The position numbers were made by a program, and so were the translations under genes. Under the pieces are notes generated by a model, which was not told the DNA's origin, ran no database searches, and was given only the letters and a program-made list of their open reading frames with translations. Below are positions 1-6,712 of a stretch of DNA of 11,040 nt, one piece after another; within the stretch, counting starts at the first letter, position 1, and each line of letters begins with the position of its first letter. Origin of the DNA: Burkholderiales bacterium (GTDB taxonomy: Bacteria > Pseudomonadota > Gammaproteobacteria > Burkholderiales > Burkholderiaceae_B); contig SXZD01000192.1 in assembly GCA_005788065.1 (NCBI GenBank), positions 1 through 11,040 on the forward strand. The letters are read 5' to 3'.

Positions 1-443
1 CCACAGGCGACGATGGTGCGCCAGATGCCGAATTCGCCCAGCGAGCGGGGCTTGAAGGGATTACTGGGGGACTTGACCGCCGAAGCCGACACCGACACCG
101 ACAGGGGATGGTAGGCGTAACGGCCTGCATGCAACAGTTGCAGACAGATACGACCACCGTGACGTTGCACGGCCTGGGTGACCTTCTGGTGGTGCGGCAC
201 CATGCTTTTTGTCATGCGACCAGCAAAAGGGTAGAGCCAACCTTCCATGTTCACACCAAAGCCACCGGTAACAATCAAGCCGATGCCACCCTTGGAACGT
301 TCCTCGAAATAGGCGGCCAGCGCATCAAAATCCCGCGCCTTGTCTTCCAGGCCGGTATGCATCGAACCCATCATCATGCGGTTGCGAAGGGTCGTGAAAC
401 CAAGGTCAAGTGGGGCGGTCAAATGGGGGAAAGCGATGCTCAT
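1..443 (-). CDS. fadH: NADPH-dependent 2,4-dienoyl-CoA reductase, N-terminal part (runs off window)
   Basis: The minus strand from the ATG at 443-441 stays open to base 1, giving about 147 residues of a protein whose family is usually near 670 residues. The start reads MSIAFPHLTAPLDLGFTTL, followed by RNRMMMGSMHTGLED, a GGIGLIVTGG strand, and LLHAGRYAYHP. These are characteristic of the FMN-binding Old Yellow Enzyme barrel of FadH, which reduces 2,4-dienoyl-CoA to enoyl-CoA during beta-oxidation of unsaturated fatty acids. The Fe-S and FAD/NADPH domains would lie outside the window. A GGAG ribosome site (minus strand, 456-453) sits 9 bases before the ATG and supports this start. The gene is divergent from the permease operon. 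Residues near 115-120 carry a short Ser-Val repeat encoded by a 6-bp tandem repeat, apparently two residues longer than in homologues I remember. The last few residues before the edge match the family only loosely. Confidence 0.87.
   Translation of the reverse strand, partial: MSIAFPHLTAPLDLGFTTLRNRMMMGSMHTGLEDKARDFDALAAYFEERSKGGIGLIVTGGFGVNMEGWLYPFAGRMTKSMVPHHQKVTQAVQRHGGRICLQLLHAGRYAYHPLSVSVSASAVKSPSNPFKPRSLGEFGIWRTIVAC
86..103. repeat. Three perfect copies of a 6-bp tandem repeat (CCGACA)
   Basis: CCGACA occurs three times in a row inside fadH and codes on the minus strand for alternating Ser and Val. The unit is six bases, so copy-number change would add or remove two residues without a frameshift. 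It lies in the loop after HAGRYAYHP, just before the SPSNPF stretch. Confidence 0.8.
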
Positions 444-464
444 GCGTTCAGTCTCCGAAAAATG

Positions 465-474
465 AACGATCGTT
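465..474. promoter_or_regulatory. Perfect 10-bp palindrome AACGATCGTT, candidate operator for fadH
   Basis: AACGATCGTT is a perfect inverted repeat with a short A-run (459-461) and T-run (478-480) placed symmetrically outside it. It lies 21 bases upstream of the fadH ATG, just before its ribosome site, and within the divergent region shared with the permease operon. Palindromes with AACG/CGTT arms suit TetR-family regulators, and in proteobacteria TetR-type repressors (the FadP/PsrA groups) control fatty-acid degradation genes. Assignment to a particular regulator is inference. No regulator gene is present in the window. Confidence 0.4.
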
Positions 475-550
475 TTATTTCTTGACCCAATTGTGGCACA
501 TAATGCAGCGTTTCGGTGGTCGGTGGAAGACAGAAAGCAGTGGAAAAGCC

Positions 551-3049
551 GTGAGTTTCAGATTCTGGATACGTGAGTTCCGCACACCCGCACTGCGGCT
601 TTTGCTGCTGACGCTCGCACTGGCGGTTGCCAGCGTCACGGCCGTCGGTCTGTTTTCCGAACGACTCGATCGCGCATTCGAACGGGATGCCGCTGCCCTC
701 ATCGGCGGCGACATTGTGATGGTAGCTGACCGCGAAATCCCGCCTGCGCTGGCAGAGGATGCACGGCAGCGCGGGTTGGCAGCCAGCCAGGTGCTTTCTT
801 TCCCCAGTATGGCGCTGCTCGACGAGCGCTCGCTCTTGGTCAGCCTCAAGGTGGTTGATTCAGCCTATCCCTTGCGCGGACAGTTGAGCACAGCCGCTGA
901 CCGGCTTGAGTCCGGTGCAGCAACCCGTGCGGCAGACCTGAAAGACGACGAAGTCTGGGTTGATGAAGCGCTGCTGTCCGGACTGTCTGCACAGGTCGGC
1001 AGCCGCATACAGTTGGGCGACGCACATTTCCGTATCACCCGGGTGATTCTGCAGGAGCCTGACCGCCCCATGGCATTTGCCAACTTTGCGCCCCGCGTCA
1101 TGATCAGCCCGACGGGTCTGCAACGCTCTTCGCTCATACAACCCGGTAGCCGGGTCAACTGGAAGCTACTGATTGCAGGCACGCAAGAACAGCAAAAGCA
1201 GCTTGATGCGCTTCGCATCCAAATGCAAAGCAAACTGCAGGCGGGTCAGCGTATCGAAGACGTTCGCAGTGGCCGGCCCGAAATCCGCAACACACTGGAT
1301 CGGGCGACGCAGTTTTTGACCTTGTCCGCATTGCTGGCCACGCTCGTATCCAGCGTTGGTCTGGCACTGGCCGCCCGGCATTTCGGTGCGAGGCAGCGCA
1401 CGCGGGTTGCGCTGCTCAAGGCGCTGGGGCAACGCCCCTCGCAGTTGCTGCGCATCTGGATCACCGGACTGTTATTGCTGGCACTGTGCGGGGCCGCGTT
1501 GGGCGCGATGTTGGGGTGGCTGACGCATCTGGGTCTGGTTCAGATGCTCGACTCGCTGGTGGCTACACACTTACCGCAGGCCGGCATGCTGCCATGGCTC
1601 AAGGCGCTTGCCATGGGTCTGCTGCTGACGGTCGGCTTTGCAGCACCGCCGCTGATTTCTGCCCTGAGAGTACCGCCGGTCGCTGTCTTGCGACCCGCAG
1701 CGCAGGGTCACAAGCGCGCCATTCTTGAACAGACCATTGTCGGACTATCAGCGTTGGGGCTTGCGTGTTCACTGGCAGCAGGCAGTGCGAAACAGGGCGT
1801 GCTGATGTTGTTGGCCGTCAGTCTCGTGACGCTCGTGTTTGGCCTACTGGCATGGGCGGCCATTCGGACAGGGCTTGCGCTATTTGAATGGATCAGCAAG
1901 CGGCAACAGGCTGCCCCGACCCTCCGCTTTGCGTGGCTCTCACTGTCGCGTCGCACCTTGGTGACGTTGGTGCAGGGAGTTGCGCTCACCCTCGGACTGA
2001 CAGCGCTCATGCTGCTGGCCGTGCTGCGTGGAGACCTGGTAGACAGCTGGCAAGCGGCGGTGCCGCCCGATGCCCCCAACCGCTTTGCATTGAACATACA
2101 GCCGCAACAAAAAGACACGGTGATCGCCACACTGGAGAAAGCATCCGGCAGCGCGCCGGTGCTATACCCCATGGTGCGGGGCAGGCTGGTGGGCATCAAC
2201 GGCAGGGCAGTGGGGCCGGACGGTTACGACGACGACCGCGCCAAGCGCTTGCTGGACCGTGAATTCAATCTGAGCTTCTCCGACACGCTACCGGCCAACA
2301 ATGAACTGGTTCAAGGGCAATGGTTCAAACCCGACGCGGCCGAACTGTCCATTGAAGAGGGACTGATGAAGACACTGAAGCTCAAGCCCGGGGATGAGCT
2401 GCAGTTCGATATCGCAGGCAGTCCGGTATCTGCACGCATCGGCAATGTCCGCTCCGTGAAGTGGGACTCGATGCAGGTTAATTTTTTCATCATTTTTCCC
2501 ACACGTCTGCTGCAGGACCAACCCACCAGCTGGATCACAGCCTTTCACTTGCCGAGCGACCGATCGGCATTGGCGCGCGAACTGCTCGACCGCTATCCGA
2601 ACCTGACCATCATTGATACGGGTCTGATCATTTCGCAGGTGCGCAACACGCTGGCCAAGATCAGTCGGGCGGTTGAGTTCATTTTCCTGTTTACCGTTGC
2701 CGCGGGTGCGCTGGTGCTGGTAGCCAGCCTGATGTCCAACCAGCAACAGCGCTTGCGCGAAGCAGCGCTGTTGCGTGCCATGGGTGCCAGCAGGGCGCAG
2801 ATTCGGGGATCCATCCTGCTTGAATTGATGCTGGTGGGTTTGCTGGGCGGATTGATGGCAGGCCTCTCCGCGCAGGGCATCGGTTGGCTGGTAGCACGCC
2901 ATGCATTTGAGTTTGTGTATGTCCCATCACCCGGGATAGTGGTGATTGCGATTTTGGTGGCGTGCGCCGTCGCTCTGTCGGGGGGTGCCTGGTCGATACG
3001 GCGTATCATTGCAACACCGCCCGGACAGGTGCTGCGGGCAGAAGGCTGA
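551..3049 (+). CDS. FtsX-domain ABC transporter permease (YbbP-like), ~832 aa
   Basis: This is a large inner-membrane permease of the YbbP/LolCE/MacB superfamily. With M1 at the GTG at 551, residues 14-35 form the first membrane helix after SFRFWIREFRTP, followed by a periplasmic domain to about residue 250. The first FtsX core (255-382) contains the cytoplasmic LLKALGQRPSQLLRI loop. Two or three further helices (about 390-490) and a second periplasmic domain (500-700) follow. The second FtsX core (709-829) contains LLRAMGASRAQIRG and ends near PPGQVLRAEG. This duplicated roughly ten-helix layout matches YbbP, which works with a separate ATPase and is thought to act on lipids or other hydrophobic substrates. 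The frame is open from an ATG at 410, but that start overlaps fadH and adds residues unlike a membrane protein. ATG 503 is an alternative, giving 848 aa. The GTG is chosen because the family-like sequence begins there; its ribosome site is weak. No ATPase gene is adjacent. The globin gene follows after 18 bases. Confidence 0.85.
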   Translation: MSFRFWIREFRTPALRLLLLTLALAVASVTAVGLFSERLDRAFERDAAALIGGDIVMVADREIPPALAEDARQRGLAASQVLSFPSMALLDERSLLVSLKVVDSAYPLRGQLSTAADRLESGAATRAADLKDDEVWVDEALLSGLSAQVGSRIQLGDAHFRITRVILQEPDRPMAFANFAPRVMISPTGLQRSSLIQPGSRVNWKLLIAGTQEQQKQLDALRIQMQSKLQAGQRIEDVRSGRPEIRNTLDRATQFLTLSALLATLVSSVGLALAARHFGARQRTRVALLKALGQRPSQLLRIWITGLLLLALCGAALGAMLGWLTHLGLVQMLDSLVATHLPQAGMLPWLKALAMGLLLTVGFAAPPLISALRVPPVAVLRPAAQGHKRAILEQTIVGLSALGLACSLAAGSAKQGVLMLLAVSLVTLVFGLLAWAAIRTGLALFEWISKRQQAAPTLRFAWLSLSRRTLVTLVQGVALTLGLTALMLLAVLRGDLVDSWQAAVPPDAPNRFALNIQPQQKDTVIATLEKASGSAPVLYPMVRGRLVGINGRAVGPDGYDDDRAKRLLDREFNLSFSDTLPANNELVQGQWFKPDAAELSIEEGLMKTLKLKPGDELQFDIAGSPVSARIGNVRSVKWDSMQVNFFIIFPTRLLQDQPTSWITAFHLPSDRSALARELLDRYPNLTIIDTGLIISQVRNTLAKISRAVEFIFLFTVAAGALVLVASLMSNQQQRLREAALLRAMGASRAQIRGSILLELMLVGLLGGLMAGLSAQGIGWLVARHAFEFVYVPSPGIVVIAILVACAVALSGGAWSIRRIIATPPGQVLRAEG

Positions 3050-3067
3050 AGTCATACAAACGAAAGA

Positions 3068-3526
3068 GTGGACAGCAAAGTGAGTGACGGCAACATCGAC
3101 GTTAAAAGCAATGAGGTACCCGAGCACACGGCATTTGAATTGCTGTCCGCGGACCCCGAAGCGCGCTTGGGTATTGTGCGGAAAATGGTCGATCATTTTT
3201 ATGATGAAATGGATCGCAATCCCGAGTTCGATGTCATCCGCAAACTGCATCCTTCAGACCTGACCGACTCGCGCAACAAACTCTACAAATTTCTTGCTGG
3301 CTGGTTGGGTGGCCCCGACCTTTACATCCGCGAATACGGGCATCCCCGGCTGCGCGCACGCCACATCAGTTTTCCGATAGCGACTCGCGAGCGCGATCAA
3401 TGGCTGGTCTGCATGGCACGCGCACTGAAAGCCTGCAACATCGAAGAGAGCCTGTCAGAGCGCCTGCTGGTTGCTTTCTATCGCACGGCGGATTTCATGC
3501 GCAACCGGGCTGAAGGACACAACTGA
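3068..3526 (+). CDS. Group II truncated haemoglobin (trHbO-like)
   Basis: This 152-residue protein is a 2-on-2 globin of the group II (trHbO) type, which binds haem and oxygen or other small ligands. Key positions can be read by comparison with Mycobacterium tuberculosis trHbO: TyrB10 is Y45 in DHFYDEM, CD1 is H61 in RKLHPSD, the proximal HisF8 is H99 in RARHISFPI, and the group II hallmark TrpG8 is W112 in ERDQWLVCM. GGPDLY followed by GHPRLR is also typical. The first ~20 residues form a polar extension. Both GTG 3068 and GTG 3080 are possible starts, the latter giving 148 aa; the ribosome site does not decide between them. The stop codon directly abuts the rmuC start, so the two are probably translated from one message. 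Its role here (oxygen, NO or redox chemistry) cannot be read from the sequence. Confidence 0.9.
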   Translation: MDSKVSDGNIDVKSNEVPEHTAFELLSADPEARLGIVRKMVDHFYDEMDRNPEFDVIRKLHPSDLTDSRNKLYKFLAGWLGGPDLYIREYGHPRLRARHISFPIATRERDQWLVCMARALKACNIEESLSERLLVAFYRTADFMRNRAEGHN

Positions 3527-4972
3527 ATGACTGAAAGTATGACGCTCGTCATTGTGCTGCTCGCCGGACTGTCGGCGCTGCTGGGTGTTTTTTCCTGGAG
3601 CAGTCTGCGTCGGCAGGCCGCCGAACTCGAAACAGCCCGCCTGCAGCTCGACGCCATTACCGCGCAACTGCAGTCCCTCGCCGGCATACCCAACCAGTCG
3701 GCTGCGGGTTTTCAGAATCTGGACAAGCAGATGGCATTGCTCGGACAGGCACTGACGCAGGGTTTGCAAGGGCAGGACAAATCGATTGCGCTCACCAGCA
3801 CAGCCATTGCCCAGGCGGCCAACCAGCAGTCCGAACAACTGCGACAGTTTTCCGACACACTGCACCGTCTGCAGGGTTTGTTGAACAACCAGTTGGACCA
3901 GCTTAGAACGGGCGTGGAGGGGCGGCTCAAGTCATTGCAGGACGACAATACCCGCAAGCTCGATGAAATGCGTCAGACCGTCGACGAGAAGCTCCAGTCC
4001 ACACTCGAGGCACGTCTGGGCGAGTCTTTCAAACAGGTCAGTGACCGCCTCGAACAGGTGTATCGTGGCCTGGGCGAAATGCAAAATCTCGCTGCCGGAG
4101 TGGGGGATTTGAAGCGCGTGCTGACCAATGTCAAAACACGCGGCACGTGGGGCGAATTGCGCCTTGATAGCCTGCTCGAACAGATGCTGACGCCGGAGCA
4201 GTATGCCCGCAATGTCAAACCGATACCGGGCAGCAATGCCATCGTGGAGTTTGCGATCCGCCTGCCCGGTCGCGAAGAGAACGAAGCGCCGGTCTGGTTG
4301 CCCATCGACGCCAAATTTCCCAAAGAGCAGTACGAGCGCCTGCTCGACGCATTTGACGCGGCCGATGCAGAGGCGGTTGCCGCATCTGGCAAGGCCCTTG
4401 AAACCGCGATGCGGGGCGAAGCAAAAAGCTTCTCGGAAAAATACCTGTCGCCTCCCCACACAACTGATTTCGGTATCCTGTTTTTGCCAACCGAGGGTTT
4501 GTATGCCGAGGTGGTCAAGCGGGCCGGTTTGGTCGACACACTTCAACGCGAACACCGCGTCACGGTAGCAGGTCCGGTGACCCTCACCACGCTGCTCAAC
4601 GCTTTGCAATTGGGCTTCCGTACACTCGCACTCGAAAAGCGCTCCAGCGAAGTCTGGAAAGTGCTGGGCGCCGTCAAGACAGAGTTCGGAAAATTCGGCG
4701 ACGTGTTGGCCAAGACACGCGACACGCTGGAGAAAGCCGCCCGCAACATCGAAGGCGCCGAAACCCGTACACGAGCCATGGAGCGCAAGTTACGGTCCGT
4801 TGAAGCGTTGGCACCCAGCGAGGCGGGTGCCTTGCTGGGGCTTGAGCCGGATACGGTTACTGATGAAGAGGCAGTCGCTGAGGGTGCCACCATCGCCGAC
4901 TCGACCGCGGATGCTTCATCTCTAACTACAGCAACGGCGGTCTCTGCCAACAACAGAAAAACCGGAAAATGA
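3527..4972 (+). CDS. rmuC: DNA recombination protein RmuC
   Basis: This 481-residue protein has the RmuC layout. A single N-terminal membrane helix (about residues 5-23) is followed by a long Gln/Leu-rich coiled-coil region (about 28-190) and a conserved domain with the fold of restriction-type PD-(D/E)XK nucleases. That core contains GTWGELRLDSLLEQ (206-219; E210), VEFAIRLPG, and LPIDAKFPKEQYERL (258-272; D261, K263). LFLPTEGLYAEV and TLTTLLNALQLGF are further family blocks. E. coli RmuC limits inversions between short inverted repeats; its biochemical action is not settled. The last ~45 residues are a low-complexity Ala/Thr/Glu-rich tail. The ATG follows the globin stop with no gap, and AGGA at 3514-3517 provides the ribosome site inside the globin gene. 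The asparaginase gene starts 3 bases after the stop. Confidence 0.93.
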   Translation: MTESMTLVIVLLAGLSALLGVFSWSSLRRQAAELETARLQLDAITAQLQSLAGIPNQSAAGFQNLDKQMALLGQALTQGLQGQDKSIALTSTAIAQAANQQSEQLRQFSDTLHRLQGLLNNQLDQLRTGVEGRLKSLQDDNTRKLDEMRQTVDEKLQSTLEARLGESFKQVSDRLEQVYRGLGEMQNLAAGVGDLKRVLTNVKTRGTWGELRLDSLLEQMLTPEQYARNVKPIPGSNAIVEFAIRLPGREENEAPVWLPIDAKFPKEQYERLLDAFDAADAEAVAASGKALETAMRGEAKSFSEKYLSPPHTTDFGILFLPTEGLYAEVVKRAGLVDTLQREHRVTVAGPVTLTTLLNALQLGFRTLALEKRSSEVWKVLGAVKTEFGKFGDVLAKTRDTLEKAARNIEGAETRTRAMERKLRSVEALAPSEAGALLGLEPDTVTDEEAVAEGATIADSTADASSLTTATAVSANNRKTGK

Positions 4973-4975
4973 ACC

Positions 4976-6019
4976 ATGCCGCGTAAAACCCGCATCACGC
5001 TGATATCAACCGGCGGTACGATTGCAGGCCTGGGTCAGGTCGGCCACAGCACTGGCTACACGGCAGGCGCTGTGGATGCGCAGACACTGCTGGATGCCAT
5101 TCCGGGCGTCCATGGGCTGGCCTCACTGCGTATCGTTCCGCTGTTTTCCATCGGCAGCCAGGACTTCACCGAGACACACAGCATGCTGCTGCGGCAGGCT
5201 GTGATGGACGCCTTGAACGACCGACAGACCGATGCGGTTTTGGTGACCCATGGGACTGACACGCTTGAAGAAACCGCTTTTTTCCTGCATCTCACCGTAC
5301 CTGTGCAGTCAAAGCCGGTTTTGTTGACCGCTGCGATGCGGCCTGCCAGCGCAGCCTCGGCAGATGGCAGCGGAAACCTGCGCGATGCCTTGCATGCCCT
5401 GCGTTCGCTGTGCGCCAGCCGCCCGGTCAAGACACCGAATATCTGGGTACTGATGGCTAACCGCCTTTACGGTGCCATTGAGACCAGCAAGCGCAATGCA
5501 TTGGCGCCAGATGCTTTCCACAACCAGCGTCACTGCGCTTTCTTGCTGGACGAACATCTGGAATGGATCAGTGCTCCGGTGGAGGGTGCATGGCCGGCAG
5601 GGCGGTTCGCCTCTGTGCTGGACAAAGCCATGGTCAACTGGGCATCCGGCAAGGGTGCGTCCCAAGATGACTTCGACGGTCTGCTTCCCGAGGTTCCGGT
5701 GTTCGTCTGCCATCAGGACATCAATCCCAAACGGGTGGCAGCCATGCTCAAACCAGTCCCCCGCGGCTGGGTCATTGCCGGTGTGGGGCATGGTGCGGTT
5801 CCCGCGATGTTGCATCCATTGGTCAACAAACTGCTGCAGCAGGGCTGCTGGATCATGAGGGCTTCCCGGACGCCCGAAGGCCCGGTGTTTGTATCTGGAG
5901 AAAACCCCTGGAACCAGAGCTCGTTTGAGGGGCGCATGCTGGCTTCTGGCAGGCTCACGCCGTGGCAGAGTCGCATTGCGCTGCAATTATCCTTGCTGGA
6001 GTCAGACATCGCCGCCTGA
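4976..6019 (+). CDS. L-asparaginase, cytoplasmic (no signal peptide)
   Basis: This 347-residue enzyme hydrolyses L-asparagine to aspartate and ammonia. The expected active-site residues of the bacterial asparaginase family are visible, compared here with E. coli AnsB: the nucleophile T12 in STGGTIAG, Y28 in STGYTAG, S61-Q62 in IGSQDF, T94-D95 in VTHGTDTLEETAF, and K172 in GAIETSKRN. MRPASAASADGSGNLRDAL also matches the family. AnsB is exported, but here the protein begins MPRKTRITLISTGG with no signal peptide, so a cytoplasmic location is inferred. The ATG is supported by GGA at 4964-4966, 9 bases upstream within the end of rmuC. As the last gene of the plus-strand string it ends 60 bases before the convergent mobA stop. 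I see no clear hairpin terminator. Whether it is nearer type I or type II, and whether it also uses glutamine, is uncertain. Confidence 0.93.
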   Translation: MPRKTRITLISTGGTIAGLGQVGHSTGYTAGAVDAQTLLDAIPGVHGLASLRIVPLFSIGSQDFTETHSMLLRQAVMDALNDRQTDAVLVTHGTDTLEETAFFLHLTVPVQSKPVLLTAAMRPASAASADGSGNLRDALHALRSLCASRPVKTPNIWVLMANRLYGAIETSKRNALAPDAFHNQRHCAFLLDEHLEWISAPVEGAWPAGRFASVLDKAMVNWASGKGASQDDFDGLLPEVPVFVCHQDINPKRVAAMLKPVPRGWVIAGVGHGAVPAMLHPLVNKLLQQGCWIMRASRTPEGPVFVSGENPWNQSSFEGRMLASGRLTPWQSRIALQLSLLESDIAA

Positions 6020-6079
6020 CCGACGGGTGTGAAATGAAATGGGTGCGCGGCAGTGCGGCCGGTCATTGAGCAGGATGAG

Positions 6080-6712
6080 CTAGTTTGCGTCCAGCTCATT
6101 TAACTGAGCAAGCGTATTGATGTTGGCAAATGCGTGGTTAGCGTCGGAGAAGGGCACCTCGACCAGCTTGCGGTTCTTTCCGAACAGATACTCGATAAAA
6201 CCCAGTACTGACCTGCGCTGCGTCTGCAGATAGTCATCCAATTCCTGGGCTGCAGAGCGCTTGATCAACATGAAAACAGCCTGTCGTTCGCCTTGCGCAC
6301 ACGCTACGGCAACATCGGCGTCTGCGGCCACTGCCGCGCGTTTCATCATCGGCACCAACTCTGACGGAAACAAAGGCACATCACACGGAACCATCACCAG
6401 CCAATCTGTTTCGCATTTGCGAAGCGCGGCTTGCAAACCGGCCAAGGGACCGGAAAACGTGTCGTTCAGATCAGGCAGTACCTCGCATCCAAAACCGGCA
6501 TACACACCCGCATTGCGGTTGGCACTGATCAACAACCGGCAGGCATGAGGAGCCAGTCGTTCCAGTGCATGCAGTACCATCGGCTTGCCGCGAAACAGCA
6601 CAAGACCCTTGTCCGCATGGTCCATCCGCGAGCCTTGACCACCGGCCAGAACCAGGCCTGTGACGTCAGAAACATCCACGGGAGCATCTGCACTTAAGGA
6701 GGGCATGCTCAT
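6080..6712 (-). CDS. mobA: Molybdenum cofactor guanylyltransferase MobA
   Basis: MobA transfers GMP from GTP to Mo-molybdopterin to make the MGD form of the cofactor used by enzymes of the DMSO-reductase family. The 210-residue sequence shows the nucleotide-binding loop LAGGQGSRM (22-30) with K35 in DHADKGL, the DLNDTFSGPLAGLQAAL block (81-97), the metal-binding MVPCDVPLFP (107-116; D111), and the C-terminal FANINT motif (195-200). Length and motif order are normal. The first ~17 residues are a polar extension before the first beta strand. The ATG at 6712 overlaps the moaA stop as ATGA, which suggests translational coupling; an in-frame ATG at 6706 is a possible alternative. The gene converges on the asparaginase gene. 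Confidence 0.94.
   Translation of the reverse strand: MSMPSLSADAPVDVSDVTGLVLAGGQGSRMDHADKGLVLFRGKPMVLHALERLAPHACRLLISANRNAGVYAGFGCEVLPDLNDTFSGPLAGLQAALRKCETDWLVMVPCDVPLFPSELVPMMKRAAVAADADVAVACAQGERQAVFMLIKRSAAQELDDYLQTQRRSVLGFIEYLFGKNRKLVEVPFSDANHAFANINTLAQLNELDAN

Noticed and set aside
1..30. Possible second chimeric join at the left edge within fadH
   Set aside because: The last residues (EFGIWRTIVACG) match FadH only loosely, but the spacing of Gly, Ile/Val, Arg and Ile positions still fits, and I see no composition change. The stretch is too short to decide.
482..504. TTGACC and CATAAT as a promoter for the permease operon
   Set aside because: The boxes are only 11 bases apart, too close for a sigma70 promoter, and no better-spaced partner is visible for either.
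410..550. Upstream extension of the permease frame, starting at ATG 410
   Set aside because: It overlaps the fadH start on the other strand, and the extra residues are polar and Cys/Lys-rich with no family resemblance. The recognisable protein begins at the GTG at 551.
3932..4609. Minus-strand open frame (225 codons) inside rmuC
   Set aside because: It lies wholly antisense to a well-recognised rmuC gene and shows no family motifs or ribosome site. The same reasoning applies to the other antisense frames in the permease, asparaginase and moaA genes.
6017..6065. TGACCG…CGGTCA inverted repeat between the asparaginase and mobA genes as a terminator
   Set aside because: The stem is six bases with a 37-base loop and no T-run, so it does not look like an intrinsic terminator.
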